Assembly: GCA_002405915.1 (NCBI GenBank)
Contig: DHMS01000031.1
Span: 6,593 to 70,592 of the forward strand
DNA length: 64,000 nt
Direction of reading: 5' to 3'
DNA from: Christensenella sp. UBA4636
Lineage (GTDB): Bacteria > Bacillota > Clostridia > Christensenellales > Borkfalkiaceae
The position numbers were made by a program, and so were the translations under genes. The stretch's first letter is position 1; each line of letters starts with the position of its first letter. Below the pieces are notes generated by a model, which did no database searches, had not been told where the DNA came from, and was given only the letters and a program-made list of their open reading frames with translations. Positions 50,159-59,886 of this stretch are shown piece by piece.

Positions 50159-50755
50159 GTTCAATTGAAAATTGAAAGAGGTATCTTTGCCCGCGAGTGA
50201 ATAAACGAGCGGGCAAAGGAGCCGAATATATAGCGAATTTTTAATTGGTCAAAAATTGCATAAAAACCTCGCGAAGAGGCGACGATTAGTCACTTACAGC
50301 CCCTCCGGAGGGGCTTTTGCGCGCAGCGCAAAAGCTTAAACTTTAACTGAAAACGTGCATGTAAAAATAAGATGCATGCACAAAAATAAAATAACGCGCA
50401 TGCGCGCGAAAAGAAAAAAGAGAAAAACAAAAACGAGAGAAACGAGAAAAAGAGAAGAGAGCGAACAACCAAAAGAGAGCGTTGAGAAAACTTAATAAAA
50501 ATAAAAGCCGAGAAAGTCGGCAAAGAAAACAAGCCGAAATTAGTCGGCTATAACGGAACGCAAACGGTATCAAGATAGCAAAAAATATTCTTTTTAATCA
50601 AGAAAAATCTCTCAGACAAAAAAATCGCAGAAATAAATTCGACCGCGGAAAAGGCAAAAACAAGAAAAACAAACGCCTACCCGGTCTTAAACTCACGGAA
50701 ATTTTTTCCATGCAAAACCAACAAAATCCAAATTGCGTGGGAGGGAGGATATAGA
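50159..50755 (+). other. Noncoding gap: terminators, then purine-rich leader
   Basis: TTTGCCCGC/GCGGGCAAA forms a hairpin near 50185-50219. AGCCCCTCC-GGAGGGGCT (50298-50315) followed by TTTT is an intrinsic terminator for the uxuA operon. It overlaps a second stem GCTTTTGCGC/GCGCAAAAGC (50313-50335). From about 50395 to 50515 the plus strand is almost all A and G (unstructured). Two small hairpins, GCCGA..TCGGC and AGCCGA..TCGGCT, follow. No clear promoter for the downstream operon was found. Confidence 0.65.
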
Positions 50756-51196
50756 ATGTTTTTAACCTACCTTAAAAAGAGGAGCCCGGGTTATTACGTC
50801 TACGTCGGCGCGGCGATATTATCGCTTGCGGCGGCAATAACGTACATAGTCGGGTTCACGGGCGAGAGCATGAGTAAATACATGAGCTTTGCCGTATTCT
50901 TTTTATCGCTTGCGGCTTTTTTATGCGTTGCGGCATTGTCCGTAATAGATATAACGATGCCGTTCGCCCCGCTCGTCGGCGGGCTTTTAACGCTTGCTTC
51001 TCAATGCGTTTGCATTCGCACCGTTTACATGTACTTCACCGAAGTATTTTATAACGGCGTAAGCGCGGAAGCGATAGCGCAAATAGATAAATCGTTTTTG
51101 TGGTTCGTCATCTTGACGGTTATCGCCGCGATTGCGTTTATCGTATCTTGCTTTATGGCAAAAACAAAAACCGAAGAAGAGGGAACCGAAAGATGA
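50756..51196 (+). CDS. Hypothetical four-helix membrane protein, GH3 partner
   Basis: A 146-aa protein with four hydrophobic segments (about 15-35, 42-62, 66-88 and 112-133) and short hydrophilic ends. No family recognised. Its stop overlaps the start of the giant GH3 gene (ATGA), which implies coupled translation and probably a shared complex in the membrane. GGGAGG-AGG precedes the ATG. Confidence 0.75.
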   Translation: MFLTYLKKRSPGYYVYVGAAILSLAAAITYIVGFTGESMSKYMSFAVFFLSLAAFLCVAALSVIDITMPFAPLVGGLLTLASQCVCIRTVYMYFTEVFYNGVSAEAIAQIDKSFLWFVILTVIAAIAFIVSCFMAKTKTEEEGTER

Positions 51197-54100
51197 AAAA
51201 GAGCGTATGGATTACGATAAGTAAAGCTTTCACGGCGGTTTTGACCGTGATAACCGCGTTTTTGTTCACGGGCAGCGCGATAGCGATGGAAAACACCGCG
51301 GCTATCTCGAACACGCTCGGCTCAAAAACGCAAATCGTCCTTAACAAGGACACGGGCGAAGAAGTAGACACTTCTTACTATAAAACAAAATTTTCTTCCG
51401 TTAAGGAAGTTATCGCAAACTCAGAAAAAGCGGGCGAAAACGTAGTTGCGGAAGGCAGCGTGCTTTTGCGCAACGAAAACAACGCTTTGCCTTTCGCTAA
51501 GGGCGACACGATAAGCCTTTTCTCGGCTTCTTCCATCAACCTTGCAGTCGGCGGCGGTTCGAGCGCGACTTCGGCTTCTTCGCTTAACCTTAAAGAAACG
51601 CTTACCGACCCGTCCGTAGGGCTTAGCATAAACGAGGACTTGTGGAAGTGGTACGACGATAACAAGGACACTTACGGCAGAAAGGCAAGCACCTCTATCG
51701 GCGCTGCGCCGACTATTTCCGACGCTAAGTGGACGGATATTCCCGAAGCTATTAAGACCAAAAAGGCTAAATCCGCGGTATTCGTTCTTGCTCGTTTAGG
51801 CAGTGAAAACCTCGATATCCGCCCCAACGCGGAAGGCTTTTCGCAAACGGACGGCTCCGCGGGCGACCCAAACGACCTTAAAAACGGCAACTACCTTGAA
51901 ATGACGGACAGAGAACTTGACTTTTTACGCGCGTTGAAAGCCGAAAAGGACAAAGGCACGTTTGAAAGCGTAGTGCTTATTCTCAACATGGCAAACCAAG
52001 TCGAACTCGACTTTATCGACAAGGAAGAATACGGCATAGACGCGGCTGTCTGGTGCGGCACGCTCGGTTCGACCGGTGCAAAGGCGATAGCGAATATCCT
52101 TGTCGGCAGCGTAAACCCGAGCGGCAGGCTTGCCGACACTTTCTGGACGGAACACCGCTTCAACCCCGTTCACGCCAACTTCGGCAGATATAGTTATAGC
52201 GGGAACACCATAAATTACGGCGGCACGCACGGTAACAACCCCGCGGGCGGCTCTCCGTCGCGTGCTACGATATACGACCACACCGGCGTATACTACGTAG
52301 TTTACCAAGAAGGCATTTACAACGGCTACCGCTACACCGAAACGCGTTACGAGGACAAGGTTTTAGGTACCGAAAACGTGGGCGAATACGACTATAATTC
52401 CGTCGTAAAATACCCGTTCGGCTTCGGTCTTTCGTACACTAACTTCGAATATTCCGATTATTCGGTAGCGTATAACGCCGAAACCGACTGCTACGACGTT
52501 ACCGTAAAAGTTACCAACGTCGGAGCAAAAGCGGGCAAGGAAGTAGTCCAAGTATACTTACAAAAGCCGTACACCGATTACGACAAAGAACACGGCGTCG
52601 AAAAGGCGGCGGTAGAACTTGCGGGCTTTGCTAAAACCAAAACGCTCGGCAAGGGCGATAGCCAAACGTTGACAATTAGCGTCGAAAAGAAATATTTTGC
52701 TTCTTACGATTCGTCTTGCGTAAACCCGCTCGACGAAACCAAGTTCGGCGCGTACATACTCGAAAAAGGCGATTATTATCTTTCCGTCGGCAAAAACTGC
52801 CATGACGCGCTCAATAACATTTTAGCGGCTAAGGGTAAATCGACCGAAAACGGGATGACCTACGACGGCGAAGCGGCTTTTGCGAAAAAGATTGACGACG
52901 TGACCGATAACTTCGACGCAAAGACCTATTCCACCGACGATTCTGCTATAAAATCCGGTCTTAAAAAAGCGACGAGCGAAGACGACCAAGGCGCGATTAT
53001 CTCCAACAAATTCGACGACGTGGACATCAACCGCTACGAAGGCAAAGGCGAAAATCACGTTGAATACACCACGAGAAAGAACTGGACCGGTACTACGTTT
53101 TTCGGGTTCGACGAGGACAACAACTTCACTAATCAAAACGTAAAGCTTAGCTGGACGGAAAAAATAGAGTACGACGTTTTTGAAATCGCCAAGGATATTC
53201 CCGCGGACGACGTAAAATATCCGACTTACGGCTCGACCGAAACTTCCTACAACCTTATCGACTTGCGCGTCGACGCAGACGGCAACAAGATAGCTTACGA
53301 CGACCCCATGTGGGACGCCTTGTTAGACCAGATGACGTGGCAAGATTACGTCGAACTCCTCTCTTGCGGCGAACGTATGACGGCGGCGGTAGCTTCGATA
53401 GGCAAACCCGTCACGATAGACCATAACGGCGCGGTCGGCGTAAACCAAAAATACGGCGCGAACTCGGGCGCAAACCGCGGATATGCGTTAGCAAACAACG
53501 ACCCCGACGCGGGCAAAGTTCCGCCTGCATACCCCTGCAACGGGCTTGTCGCGGCGACTTACAATGTAGAGCTTATGGCGGAATACGGCGAAGCTTGGGG
53601 CGAGGACGCGCTTTGGGCGGGCTACGCCGGGCTTTACGGACCGGGCATAAACATGCACCGCGGCGCGTACGGCGGCAGAACGTTCGAATATTATTCGGAA
53701 GATTCCTACCTTTCGGGCAAAATCTGCGCGCCTATCTGCAAAGGCATAGAGGAAAAAGGCGTTTACGTATACTTGAAGCACTGCTTCTTGAACGAACAGG
53801 AAACCAACCGTCAAACGGTATGCACATGGGCTAACGAACAGACCGTGCGCGAATGTTATCTCCGTTCTTTCGAAATCGCCATAAAGGAAGGCGGCGCAAG
53901 CAACGTAATGTTAGGTCTTAACATTATCGGCGCAAAATACACGGGCGTTCACGGCTTCTGCAACACCGTACTCCGCGACGAATTCGGCATGACGGGCTTC
54001 GTAGTTTCAGACTTCCAGGACACTGCCGCTTGGAGAAGAATGCCGCTCGCGCATATGAACGGCATGGATATCCCCGACAGAAACTACACGAGCTATAAGG

Positions 54101-57021
54101 ATATTTATTCGCCTTATCAAAAGAACCACGGCGCGGTCGCTTGGGCGATGAGAGAATCTGCGCACAGAATACTTTATACCGTCGTTCATTCCGCAACGAT
54201 GAACGGCATTTCCTCGAATACGGAAATCATAAAGATAACGCCTGACTGGATTAACCTTTTAGGGCTTTTAAAGAGCGTTATGCTCACGCTTACCATACTT
54301 TCCTGGGTGCTTCTCGTAACACTTTACGCTTTCCCGTTTATCTCCGACAAGGCAAAACTCGCTTACGCGCTTATCGCCGATAAGATTAAAGATGAAAACC
54401 GCGTTCAAAAGGTAAACGAAACGGTAAAAGCTTCCGTCGCGGCGGGCGAAAAGGCTGCGGCAAAACCGGGCAAATTCCCCGCGTATACCGCGCGGAAAGA
54501 GGACCTTTCGGCAATCATAACGCGCTCCGTCGCGCTTATCGCCGCGGTTATAGTGCTTATCACAAGCTTCGTCGGCTTTAACGGCGTAGTAATCAAAAAC
54601 AACGCGCTCATCAAGCTCGAAGAAGAAAACAACGCGCAAAACGCCGTTCTCGACGAAACAAAGCTCGGCGAAGATGACGGCTTGAAAGCTTACCGTTTCG
54701 AAGCCGAATCGGGCGACTACGTCGGCTGGCAAAAGTGGGGCGAAACGGAAGAAGAACGCGTAAAACTCACGGCGGAAGCCTTGTATCTCTTCTCGCCGGA
54801 TTTCTCGGGCGGTATTGCGATGAGTCAGAATATGCGCGCCGCCACGGCGGGTACTAACGCCTTCACTTTCAAGTTCAATTCCGACAAGAAAGTTAAAGTC
54901 AATATGCGCGTCAACATAAACTGCGTCGATAACTGGATTACCGAACAAGGCGCGTTAGACAGCGTTTTCAACTTTAAAGTAAACGGCAAAAAGGTTAAGT
55001 CCAACGCGATGACTCCGGCAAAAGCCGACTGCGTAAAAAAGAGCGACGGTAACAAAATTTACTACATGGGCAACGCGATAATGCAGCTTACGCTTATAGA
55101 AGGCGAAAACGAGATTATCCTCGAAAACTGCGGCGGCGACCAATCTTTCAAGACTTTCGACTATATCGAAATCGTAACTTCGGCGGAAATTACGGGTTAC
55201 GAGCCGAAATACCTCGATACTTCTAACTTTAACGTAACAAAATACCCGACGTTAACGGACGAGGGCGAAATCGTCGGCTGGTACAAGCACACGCTCCCGA
55301 ACCTCGAAGCGGGCGTAAGAGCGGGGCTTTACACTTACGAGGACACGGACGACGCTATCGCTTACAAGCTCGTGACCGACGGCAGAGAACTTTCGAAAGT
55401 AGAAAAGAACGAAAGAACGCTCACAATAGACAGCGATTACGCGTTCTTTGCCCCCGACGAGGACGGCGTTATAGCTACTTCCAAAACCGTTATAGCAACG
55501 ACAAAGGGCTTGCCGGACGCTATAATCCGCGCACCCAAGAACCGCCGCTTTACCGGCTGGGCGGAAGTAGGCAACCCGTCTAATTACTTCACGAAGGATA
55601 CCTTCGTAATGCCGGACAGAGATATCTCCGTTCAACCGTGCTTCGAATATATCAAGTACGCGGAAACTATTACCGACGAATTGCAGAAAGTAAGGCTTAT
55701 CCCGAAAGCGGAAGATACTAACAACAACACGCCTATCCGCCAGGATAAGGTTAAAGAAGGCGCGTTCGGCAAGTCGGGCAACGGCGTTTCGCAGATTATG
55801 GTAGGTAACGCCGCAATGTCTAACCCCGAGGGAACGGAACTTGCAACCGTTTATTCGTACAAAGGCGAAGTTAAAGCGGGCGATTACTTCATGACGATGA
55901 ACGCGCTTGACTATATGACGGTCGGCGATATTAAGACGGTAGTCGTAGACATGATGAACTACGGCGACGAGGATATCTCGTTCGAATACTACCTTACGAG
56001 CGCGAGCGGCAATCCGAAAGCTCCCGCCAATCCGCACGCTTCCGTATCGCTTAAAGCGGGCGAGTACGCAAGATTTGTCTTGTACACCAACTTTTCCGGC
56101 AACAACAACCTTATGGCGCACTACGAATTCAACACCGGTATGAAGAACGGAATGAAGCTCGGCGTTAACCAGTACGTCATCAAGGGCGAACACACCGAAT
56201 ACGAGGGCGAAACGTACGCCGTTACGCTCACGGGCGGCGGAACTTTTGCGGACGGGACTACTTCCGTAAGGCTCAAAGAGGGACAAAGCATACCCGCCGT
56301 CACCTTGACGGGCGAAAACGCGGGCAAACTCCTTTACGGCTTTATCGTTGACGACGGCGCGGACAAAAAGCTTGTTTCTGCTTCCGAACTCACCGTCGGC
56401 GCTTCCGACTTAGCTTTAACGCCCGTAGCTTACGACGGCGGCGAAGTAAAAGGCTTTATCGTGGAAACGGTTACGGGTACTAAGAGTTACGTTTCGGCTG
56501 CAAAGCTCACCATAACTTCCGCAACCAAAAACATAACGCCCGTTTCTTACGTAACCGCGGGCAGCGGCAGAATTTACTGGACCGATTGCGCCGTGTATGC
56601 GCAAGTCGACCCGAAAGCAACCGTAAGTAAGCTTGCCGGCGATCAATTCATGGCGGAAACTTCTTCCGTCGGTTCGATAATCTCGGTAAGCGGCTCGGCT
56701 AACGATTTGTTCCGCCTCGACAACGCGTTCAACGTCGGTAAGGACGCTACTTACGAGTACACGTTCAACTTCAAGAACGTCGGCACCGAAAAGTTAGAGT
56801 TTTCTTTCTGGCAAATCAACGCGGGCAGCTGGATTAAGGACGGAAGCTACACGACCAACGGCTTTGCGGGCGGCAAAGTAACGCTCGAAGCGGGCGAAGT
56901 AAAAACCGTAACCGTGACTTTCAGCGGTTTCCAAAACGGCAACTTGATTACGCTCTTCAAGCTCGAATCTGCGGTGAGCGGCGGAAAGCTGCTTGTTTCC
57001 GGCAGTATCGTAGCTAAGTAG
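51193..57021 (+). CDS. Giant membrane-anchored, domain-permuted GH3 glycosidase
   Basis: A 1942-aa protein. An N-terminal signal anchor (about 8-30) precedes, in order, the GH3 C-domain (about 70-330; EGSVLLRNENNALPF), a fibronectin-like domain (about 400-520) and the GH3 TIM barrel (about 640-1000). The nucleophile Asp940 is in GFVVSDFQD. This order is reversed from typical GH3 enzymes. Two more membrane helices (about 1022-1048 and 1108-1130) flank a Lys-rich, presumably cytoplasmic stretch. Outside again follow a CBM6/35-like beta-sandwich (EAESGDYVGW, about 1170-1320) and InlB-like and beta-sandwich repeats to the end. Predicted beta-glucosidase or related activity at the cell surface. 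ATG at 51193 chosen by overlap with the upstream gene. Confidence 0.85.
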   Translation: MKKSVWITISKAFTAVLTVITAFLFTGSAIAMENTAAISNTLGSKTQIVLNKDTGEEVDTSYYKTKFSSVKEVIANSEKAGENVVAEGSVLLRNENNALPFAKGDTISLFSASSINLAVGGGSSATSASSLNLKETLTDPSVGLSINEDLWKWYDDNKDTYGRKASTSIGAAPTISDAKWTDIPEAIKTKKAKSAVFVLARLGSENLDIRPNAEGFSQTDGSAGDPNDLKNGNYLEMTDRELDFLRALKAEKDKGTFESVVLILNMANQVELDFIDKEEYGIDAAVWCGTLGSTGAKAIANILVGSVNPSGRLADTFWTEHRFNPVHANFGRYSYSGNTINYGGTHGNNPAGGSPSRATIYDHTGVYYVVYQEGIYNGYRYTETRYEDKVLGTENVGEYDYNSVVKYPFGFGLSYTNFEYSDYSVAYNAETDCYDVTVKVTNVGAKAGKEVVQVYLQKPYTDYDKEHGVEKAAVELAGFAKTKTLGKGDSQTLTISVEKKYFASYDSSCVNPLDETKFGAYILEKGDYYLSVGKNCHDALNNILAAKGKSTENGMTYDGEAAFAKKIDDVTDNFDAKTYSTDDSAIKSGLKKATSEDDQGAIISNKFDDVDINRYEGKGENHVEYTTRKNWTGTTFFGFDEDNNFTNQNVKLSWTEKIEYDVFEIAKDIPADDVKYPTYGSTETSYNLIDLRVDADGNKIAYDDPMWDALLDQMTWQDYVELLSCGERMTAAVASIGKPVTIDHNGAVGVNQKYGANSGANRGYALANNDPDAGKVPPAYPCNGLVAATYNVELMAEYGEAWGEDALWAGYAGLYGPGINMHRGAYGGRTFEYYSEDSYLSGKICAPICKGIEEKGVYVYLKHCFLNEQETNRQTVCTWANEQTVRECYLRSFEIAIKEGGASNVMLGLNIIGAKYTGVHGFCNTVLRDEFGMTGFVVSDFQDTAAWRRMPLAHMNGMDIPDRNYTSYKDIYSPYQKNHGAVAWAMRESAHRILYTVVHSATMNGISSNTEIIKITPDWINLLGLLKSVMLTLTILSWVLLVTLYAFPFISDKAKLAYALIADKIKDENRVQKVNETVKASVAAGEKAAAKPGKFPAYTARKEDLSAIITRSVALIAAVIVLITSFVGFNGVVIKNNALIKLEEENNAQNAVLDETKLGEDDGLKAYRFEAESGDYVGWQKWGETEEERVKLTAEALYLFSPDFSGGIAMSQNMRAATAGTNAFTFKFNSDKKVKVNMRVNINCVDNWITEQGALDSVFNFKVNGKKVKSNAMTPAKADCVKKSDGNKIYYMGNAIMQLTLIEGENEIILENCGGDQSFKTFDYIEIVTSAEITGYEPKYLDTSNFNVTKYPTLTDEGEIVGWYKHTLPNLEAGVRAGLYTYEDTDDAIAYKLVTDGRELSKVEKNERTLTIDSDYAFFAPDEDGVIATSKTVIATTKGLPDAIIRAPKNRRFTGWAEVGNPSNYFTKDTFVMPDRDISVQPCFEYIKYAETITDELQKVRLIPKAEDTNNNTPIRQDKVKEGAFGKSGNGVSQIMVGNAAMSNPEGTELATVYSYKGEVKAGDYFMTMNALDYMTVGDIKTVVVDMMNYGDEDISFEYYLTSASGNPKAPANPHASVSLKAGEYARFVLYTNFSGNNNLMAHYEFNTGMKNGMKLGVNQYVIKGEHTEYEGETYAVTLTGGGTFADGTTSVRLKEGQSIPAVTLTGENAGKLLYGFIVDDGADKKLVSASELTVGASDLALTPVAYDGGEVKGFIVETVTGTKSYVSAAKLTITSATKNITPVSYVTAGSGRIYWTDCAVYAQVDPKATVSKLAGDQFMAETSSVGSIISVSGSANDLFRLDNAFNVGKDATYEYTFNFKNVGTEKLEFSFWQINAGSWIKDGSYTTNGFAGGKVTLEAGEVKTVTVTFSGFQNGNLITLFKLESAVSGGKLLVSGSIVAK

Positions 57022-57118
57022 TAACAAAAATCTTCCTTTTTGCGGGCGGCGGATACATTTCTTTCGTTCGCCCGCTGTAAAGGTCGATATAAAAAAATAG
57101 GGAGGTTTCATAGTAATT

Positions 57119-57283
57119 ATGGACGAAAAGGTAGTTTTAGGCAAAAAGGCTTTTTTGCCCGCGGAAGCGAACGTAATAACGTTCGCTAAAGATTCCGTCA
57201 TCGCGACGAGCGGCAACGGTTTTGAAACGGGTGAAGAAGGCATCGTGATTTCGGGCGGAGAAAACAAGCCCCGGAATTGGTAA
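57119..57283 (+). CDS. Small 54-aa protein of unknown function
   Basis: An unbroken 54-codon frame beginning MDEKVVLGKKAFLP and ending GGENKPRNW. GGGAGG lies 13 nt before the ATG, and its stop is merged with the ribosome site of the next gene (GGTAAGGAG). The composition (FLPAEANVITFAKDSVIATSG, then Gly/Glu-rich) recalls a class of uncharacterised short proteins with a P..xVI.F...DVI.TSG pattern that I recall from gut Firmicutes. No signal peptide. Position suggests a role with the GH3 and secreted partner. Confidence 0.6.
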   Translation: MDEKVVLGKKAFLPAEANVITFAKDSVIATSGNGFETGEEGIVISGGENKPRNW

Positions 57284-57296
57284 GGAGAAAACTGTT

Positions 57297-59750
57297 ATGA
57301 AAACGTTATTTAAAGGTTTAAAATCAAAGCTCTTGTGCGCGTTGGCTTTATGCTTTGCGGCGTGCTTAACTCTCGGTTTGTCGTTTTCCGTTCCGGCTTT
57401 TGCGGGCGAAAACTTAATCGAAAGGTACAATCTCACTTTATCGAGCGACTTGTCCGTCAGCTTTTACGCTAACGAAAAAGTAGGCGAAAAAGCTTACTTA
57501 ACCGCTTCCGTAGAGGGCATAGACAGCGAAAAAACTATCTATGCAAACGCGGACAATGCGTACAAATTCACGGTGACCGACCTTGCGCCCCAGCTTATGT
57601 CGCGCAAAATCTCCGTTAAGTTGTACAACGCTGCAAACGAACTCAAAGGAAGCGATGAAATCACCCTTTCCGATTATTGCAAAACGCTCCTCGACAACGG
57701 CGCAGACGGCAATAATATGGGCGAAAAGGAATTCAAAGCAATGTCCACCCTCGTCGTAGACTTATTAAACTACGGCACGGCGGCTCAAGAATACAAGAAT
57801 GATACGATTTACGCAAAAAGCAACGTGTTTTTGTCGGAAGATGCTTACAATAGTTTTGTAGCGGGCGAATATACTATGCCCGAAGCCTCCGCTTTCACGG
57901 CGACGGTTGCTGACGAAGAAACGATTGCAAACGTAAAGCCGACCACCGCAAAACTTTACCTTGAATACAACGTAGTCGCTAAGATTGCTTTCGAAGTAAA
58001 AGACCTTGCAATAGACGGCGTAAAAGCCATTGTAGGCGGCAATGAGGTTGCCGCAACCGTTTCCTCGGCAAACGCTACAACAGAGGGCGTAACGGCTTAC
58101 ACGGCTTCAATTCCGCTTTCCGTACTCGATATCGAAAAGGAAATCTCGGTAACGCTTTTAAGCGGAGAAAAAGAAGTCGGTTACACGGTCACGGGCAGCG
58201 TTTCCGGCTATCTTGCGACGAGAGCCGCCAACGAACAAGCAACCGATAAAACACTTGCTACAAAGCTCTATTCCTACGCAAAATCGGCGGCGGCAACGCT
58301 CGTTACTCCGAGCTACACGGTAACGCTTGCGGCTGGCGCGACGGGCGGCGAACTCACTTTTGCAGACGGAAAAACGACTGCGGACGTAACCGTCGGCGAG
58401 GCTTTACCGGAACTTAAAGAAGTTAAAAACTTCCTCGGCTTTATGAAGGAGGACGGCACAATTTGTTCCGCCGACGCCTTTAAAATGCCGAGCAAAGACG
58501 TAACGCTTATTCCCGTTATTAACACCGACGAATACGTTACGACGGGCGACGGCAAACTCGATTACGGCAGACAAAAAGAAGACGCAAGCAATATCAACCG
58601 TTACCTTGTGCAGAATTTCGGCGGTTCGGGAACAATTCCCGTAGAGGGTAACCCCGTCGTAATTGAAAACGAAGAGGGCGAAAAGCAACTCGGACAACTC
58701 TTTACTAACATCAAGGCGAACGGAACGACGACTGACTCGAAAGGCGATTTTAGAATTTACGCTCCGTATCCGCGTACTACGGCAATGGTCGGTATAAAGT
58801 ATTCGTTTACGGTAGTTCATAAAAATTACGGCACCGAGCCGCTTGATTTTGAAATTTATATGCGCGGAAGCGGTTCTGATACTTCCGATATCGAATCATT
58901 CAACGTTAAACTTGATAATAAAGGCGACGTGCAAACGACAACCGTTATGTGGACTGTTAACCAGGCGCATTCCTACGAAGTATTCTTCCATTACAAATTC
59001 AACACCGCTGTAAGTGGCGGCTCTTTCGGCGCATATGCTTATGCCGAAATTTATATGCCTAAGTACACGGCTACGGTTGTAGGCGGAACGTTTGACAACG
59101 AAACAAATTCCAAGCTTATAAAAGCGGGCGCGATTATCGATGGTATTACCTTTGAAAACGGTACTCCTTATGCTCTTACGTTAACGGACGGCGAAGGCAA
59201 TTCCGTTTCCGGTAAATACGGCGAAATCACCATGCCCGAATATGACGTGACCATTATGCCTATATACTGGAACACTGTAACAAGCGGCAGCGGCGATATC
59301 GACTGGACAAACGGTAGTCCTGCAATTTCTCCGTATAATATGTCTGCTTTTAAAATAGATTCGCCTGTAACAATCTATAACGGTAAGATAGGTACTTCTT
59401 ATCTTGCGACGGGTAAAACCGGCAATGTTTGCAGGTTGATGACTAAGTATACAGCGACCGGTAGTATGACGATAACTTACACATTTGCAAATCTCGGTAC
59501 GGAAGAAATAAAATTCACGCCGTATCAGATTAACGCAGGCGGTTGGGTTACAGACGGTAAAGGCAACTATTTTGATACATATAAGACTAAGGGCGTAAGC
59601 GGTGGGGAAATCGTTCTTGCCCCTAACGAAGTTAAGAGCGTAGATATAAGTTTCAGTTTTGAGAACGGCAATATCATTTGTCTTTTCGAGCTTGCAAACG
59701 ACTGGAATAACGCAAAATTGTTCGTTTCTTCGAGCATAGTACAGTCCTAA
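57297..59750 (+). CDS. Secreted multidomain protein sharing C-terminal modules with the GH3 enzyme
   Basis: An 817-aa exported protein with a Sec signal peptide (residues 1-36, cleavage after AFA). The N-terminal half (about 40-340) is beta-rich and of unknown family. Then come two units, each an InlB-like repeat (for example GELTFADGKTTADVTVGEAL and GGTFDNETNSKLIKAGAII) plus a beta-sandwich. The last about 130 residues (GSGDIDWTNG to LFVSSSIV) clearly resemble the end of the GH3 protein (GSGRIYWTDC to LLVSGSIV). Probably a surface or polysaccharide-binding partner. No LPXTG or SLH motif. AAGGAG precedes the ATG. Confidence 0.8.
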   Translation: MKTLFKGLKSKLLCALALCFAACLTLGLSFSVPAFAGENLIERYNLTLSSDLSVSFYANEKVGEKAYLTASVEGIDSEKTIYANADNAYKFTVTDLAPQLMSRKISVKLYNAANELKGSDEITLSDYCKTLLDNGADGNNMGEKEFKAMSTLVVDLLNYGTAAQEYKNDTIYAKSNVFLSEDAYNSFVAGEYTMPEASAFTATVADEETIANVKPTTAKLYLEYNVVAKIAFEVKDLAIDGVKAIVGGNEVAATVSSANATTEGVTAYTASIPLSVLDIEKEISVTLLSGEKEVGYTVTGSVSGYLATRAANEQATDKTLATKLYSYAKSAAATLVTPSYTVTLAAGATGGELTFADGKTTADVTVGEALPELKEVKNFLGFMKEDGTICSADAFKMPSKDVTLIPVINTDEYVTTGDGKLDYGRQKEDASNINRYLVQNFGGSGTIPVEGNPVVIENEEGEKQLGQLFTNIKANGTTTDSKGDFRIYAPYPRTTAMVGIKYSFTVVHKNYGTEPLDFEIYMRGSGSDTSDIESFNVKLDNKGDVQTTTVMWTVNQAHSYEVFFHYKFNTAVSGGSFGAYAYAEIYMPKYTATVVGGTFDNETNSKLIKAGAIIDGITFENGTPYALTLTDGEGNSVSGKYGEITMPEYDVTIMPIYWNTVTSGSGDIDWTNGSPAISPYNMSAFKIDSPVTIYNGKIGTSYLATGKTGNVCRLMTKYTATGSMTITYTFANLGTEEIKFTPYQINAGGWVTDGKGNYFDTYKTKGVSGGEIVLAPNEVKSVDISFSFENGNIICLFELANDWNNAKLFVSSSIVQS

Positions 59751-59802
59751 TTTTAAAGGTTTACCCTCGGGGCTTTTAGCCTCGTTATATACCATTCCTT
59801 TG

Positions 59803-59836
59803 CCCTGCGGGAGTTTCCCTCCCGCAGGGATTTCTT
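59803..59836 (+). terminator. Terminator of the GH3 operon
   Basis: CCCTGCGGGAG (59803-59813) pairs with CTCCCGCAGGG (59819-59829), followed by ATTTCTT. Confidence 0.85.
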
Positions 59837-59844
59837 ATAAAAAA

Positions 59845-59872
59845 ACGCCGCGAGTTTTTCTACTTGCGGCGT
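59845..59872 (-). terminator. Terminator of DUF4143 ATPase gene 3
   Basis: ACGCCGC...GCGGCGT (59845-59872) forms a stem; on the minus strand seven T's follow. It lies 15 bp beyond the ATPase stop. Confidence 0.88.
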
Positions 59873-59886
59873 AAAAAATGTTTTAT

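Noticed and set aside
51100..51192. Earlier ATG for the giant GH3 gene
   Set aside because: It would overlap the upstream membrane-protein gene by about 100 bp; the ATGA junction at 51193 is followed directly by a signal-anchor sequence.
55252..56286. 344-codon minus-strand frame inside the GH3 gene
   Set aside because: It has no ribosome site or family similarity and lies antisense to continuous GH3 coding sequence with matching domains.
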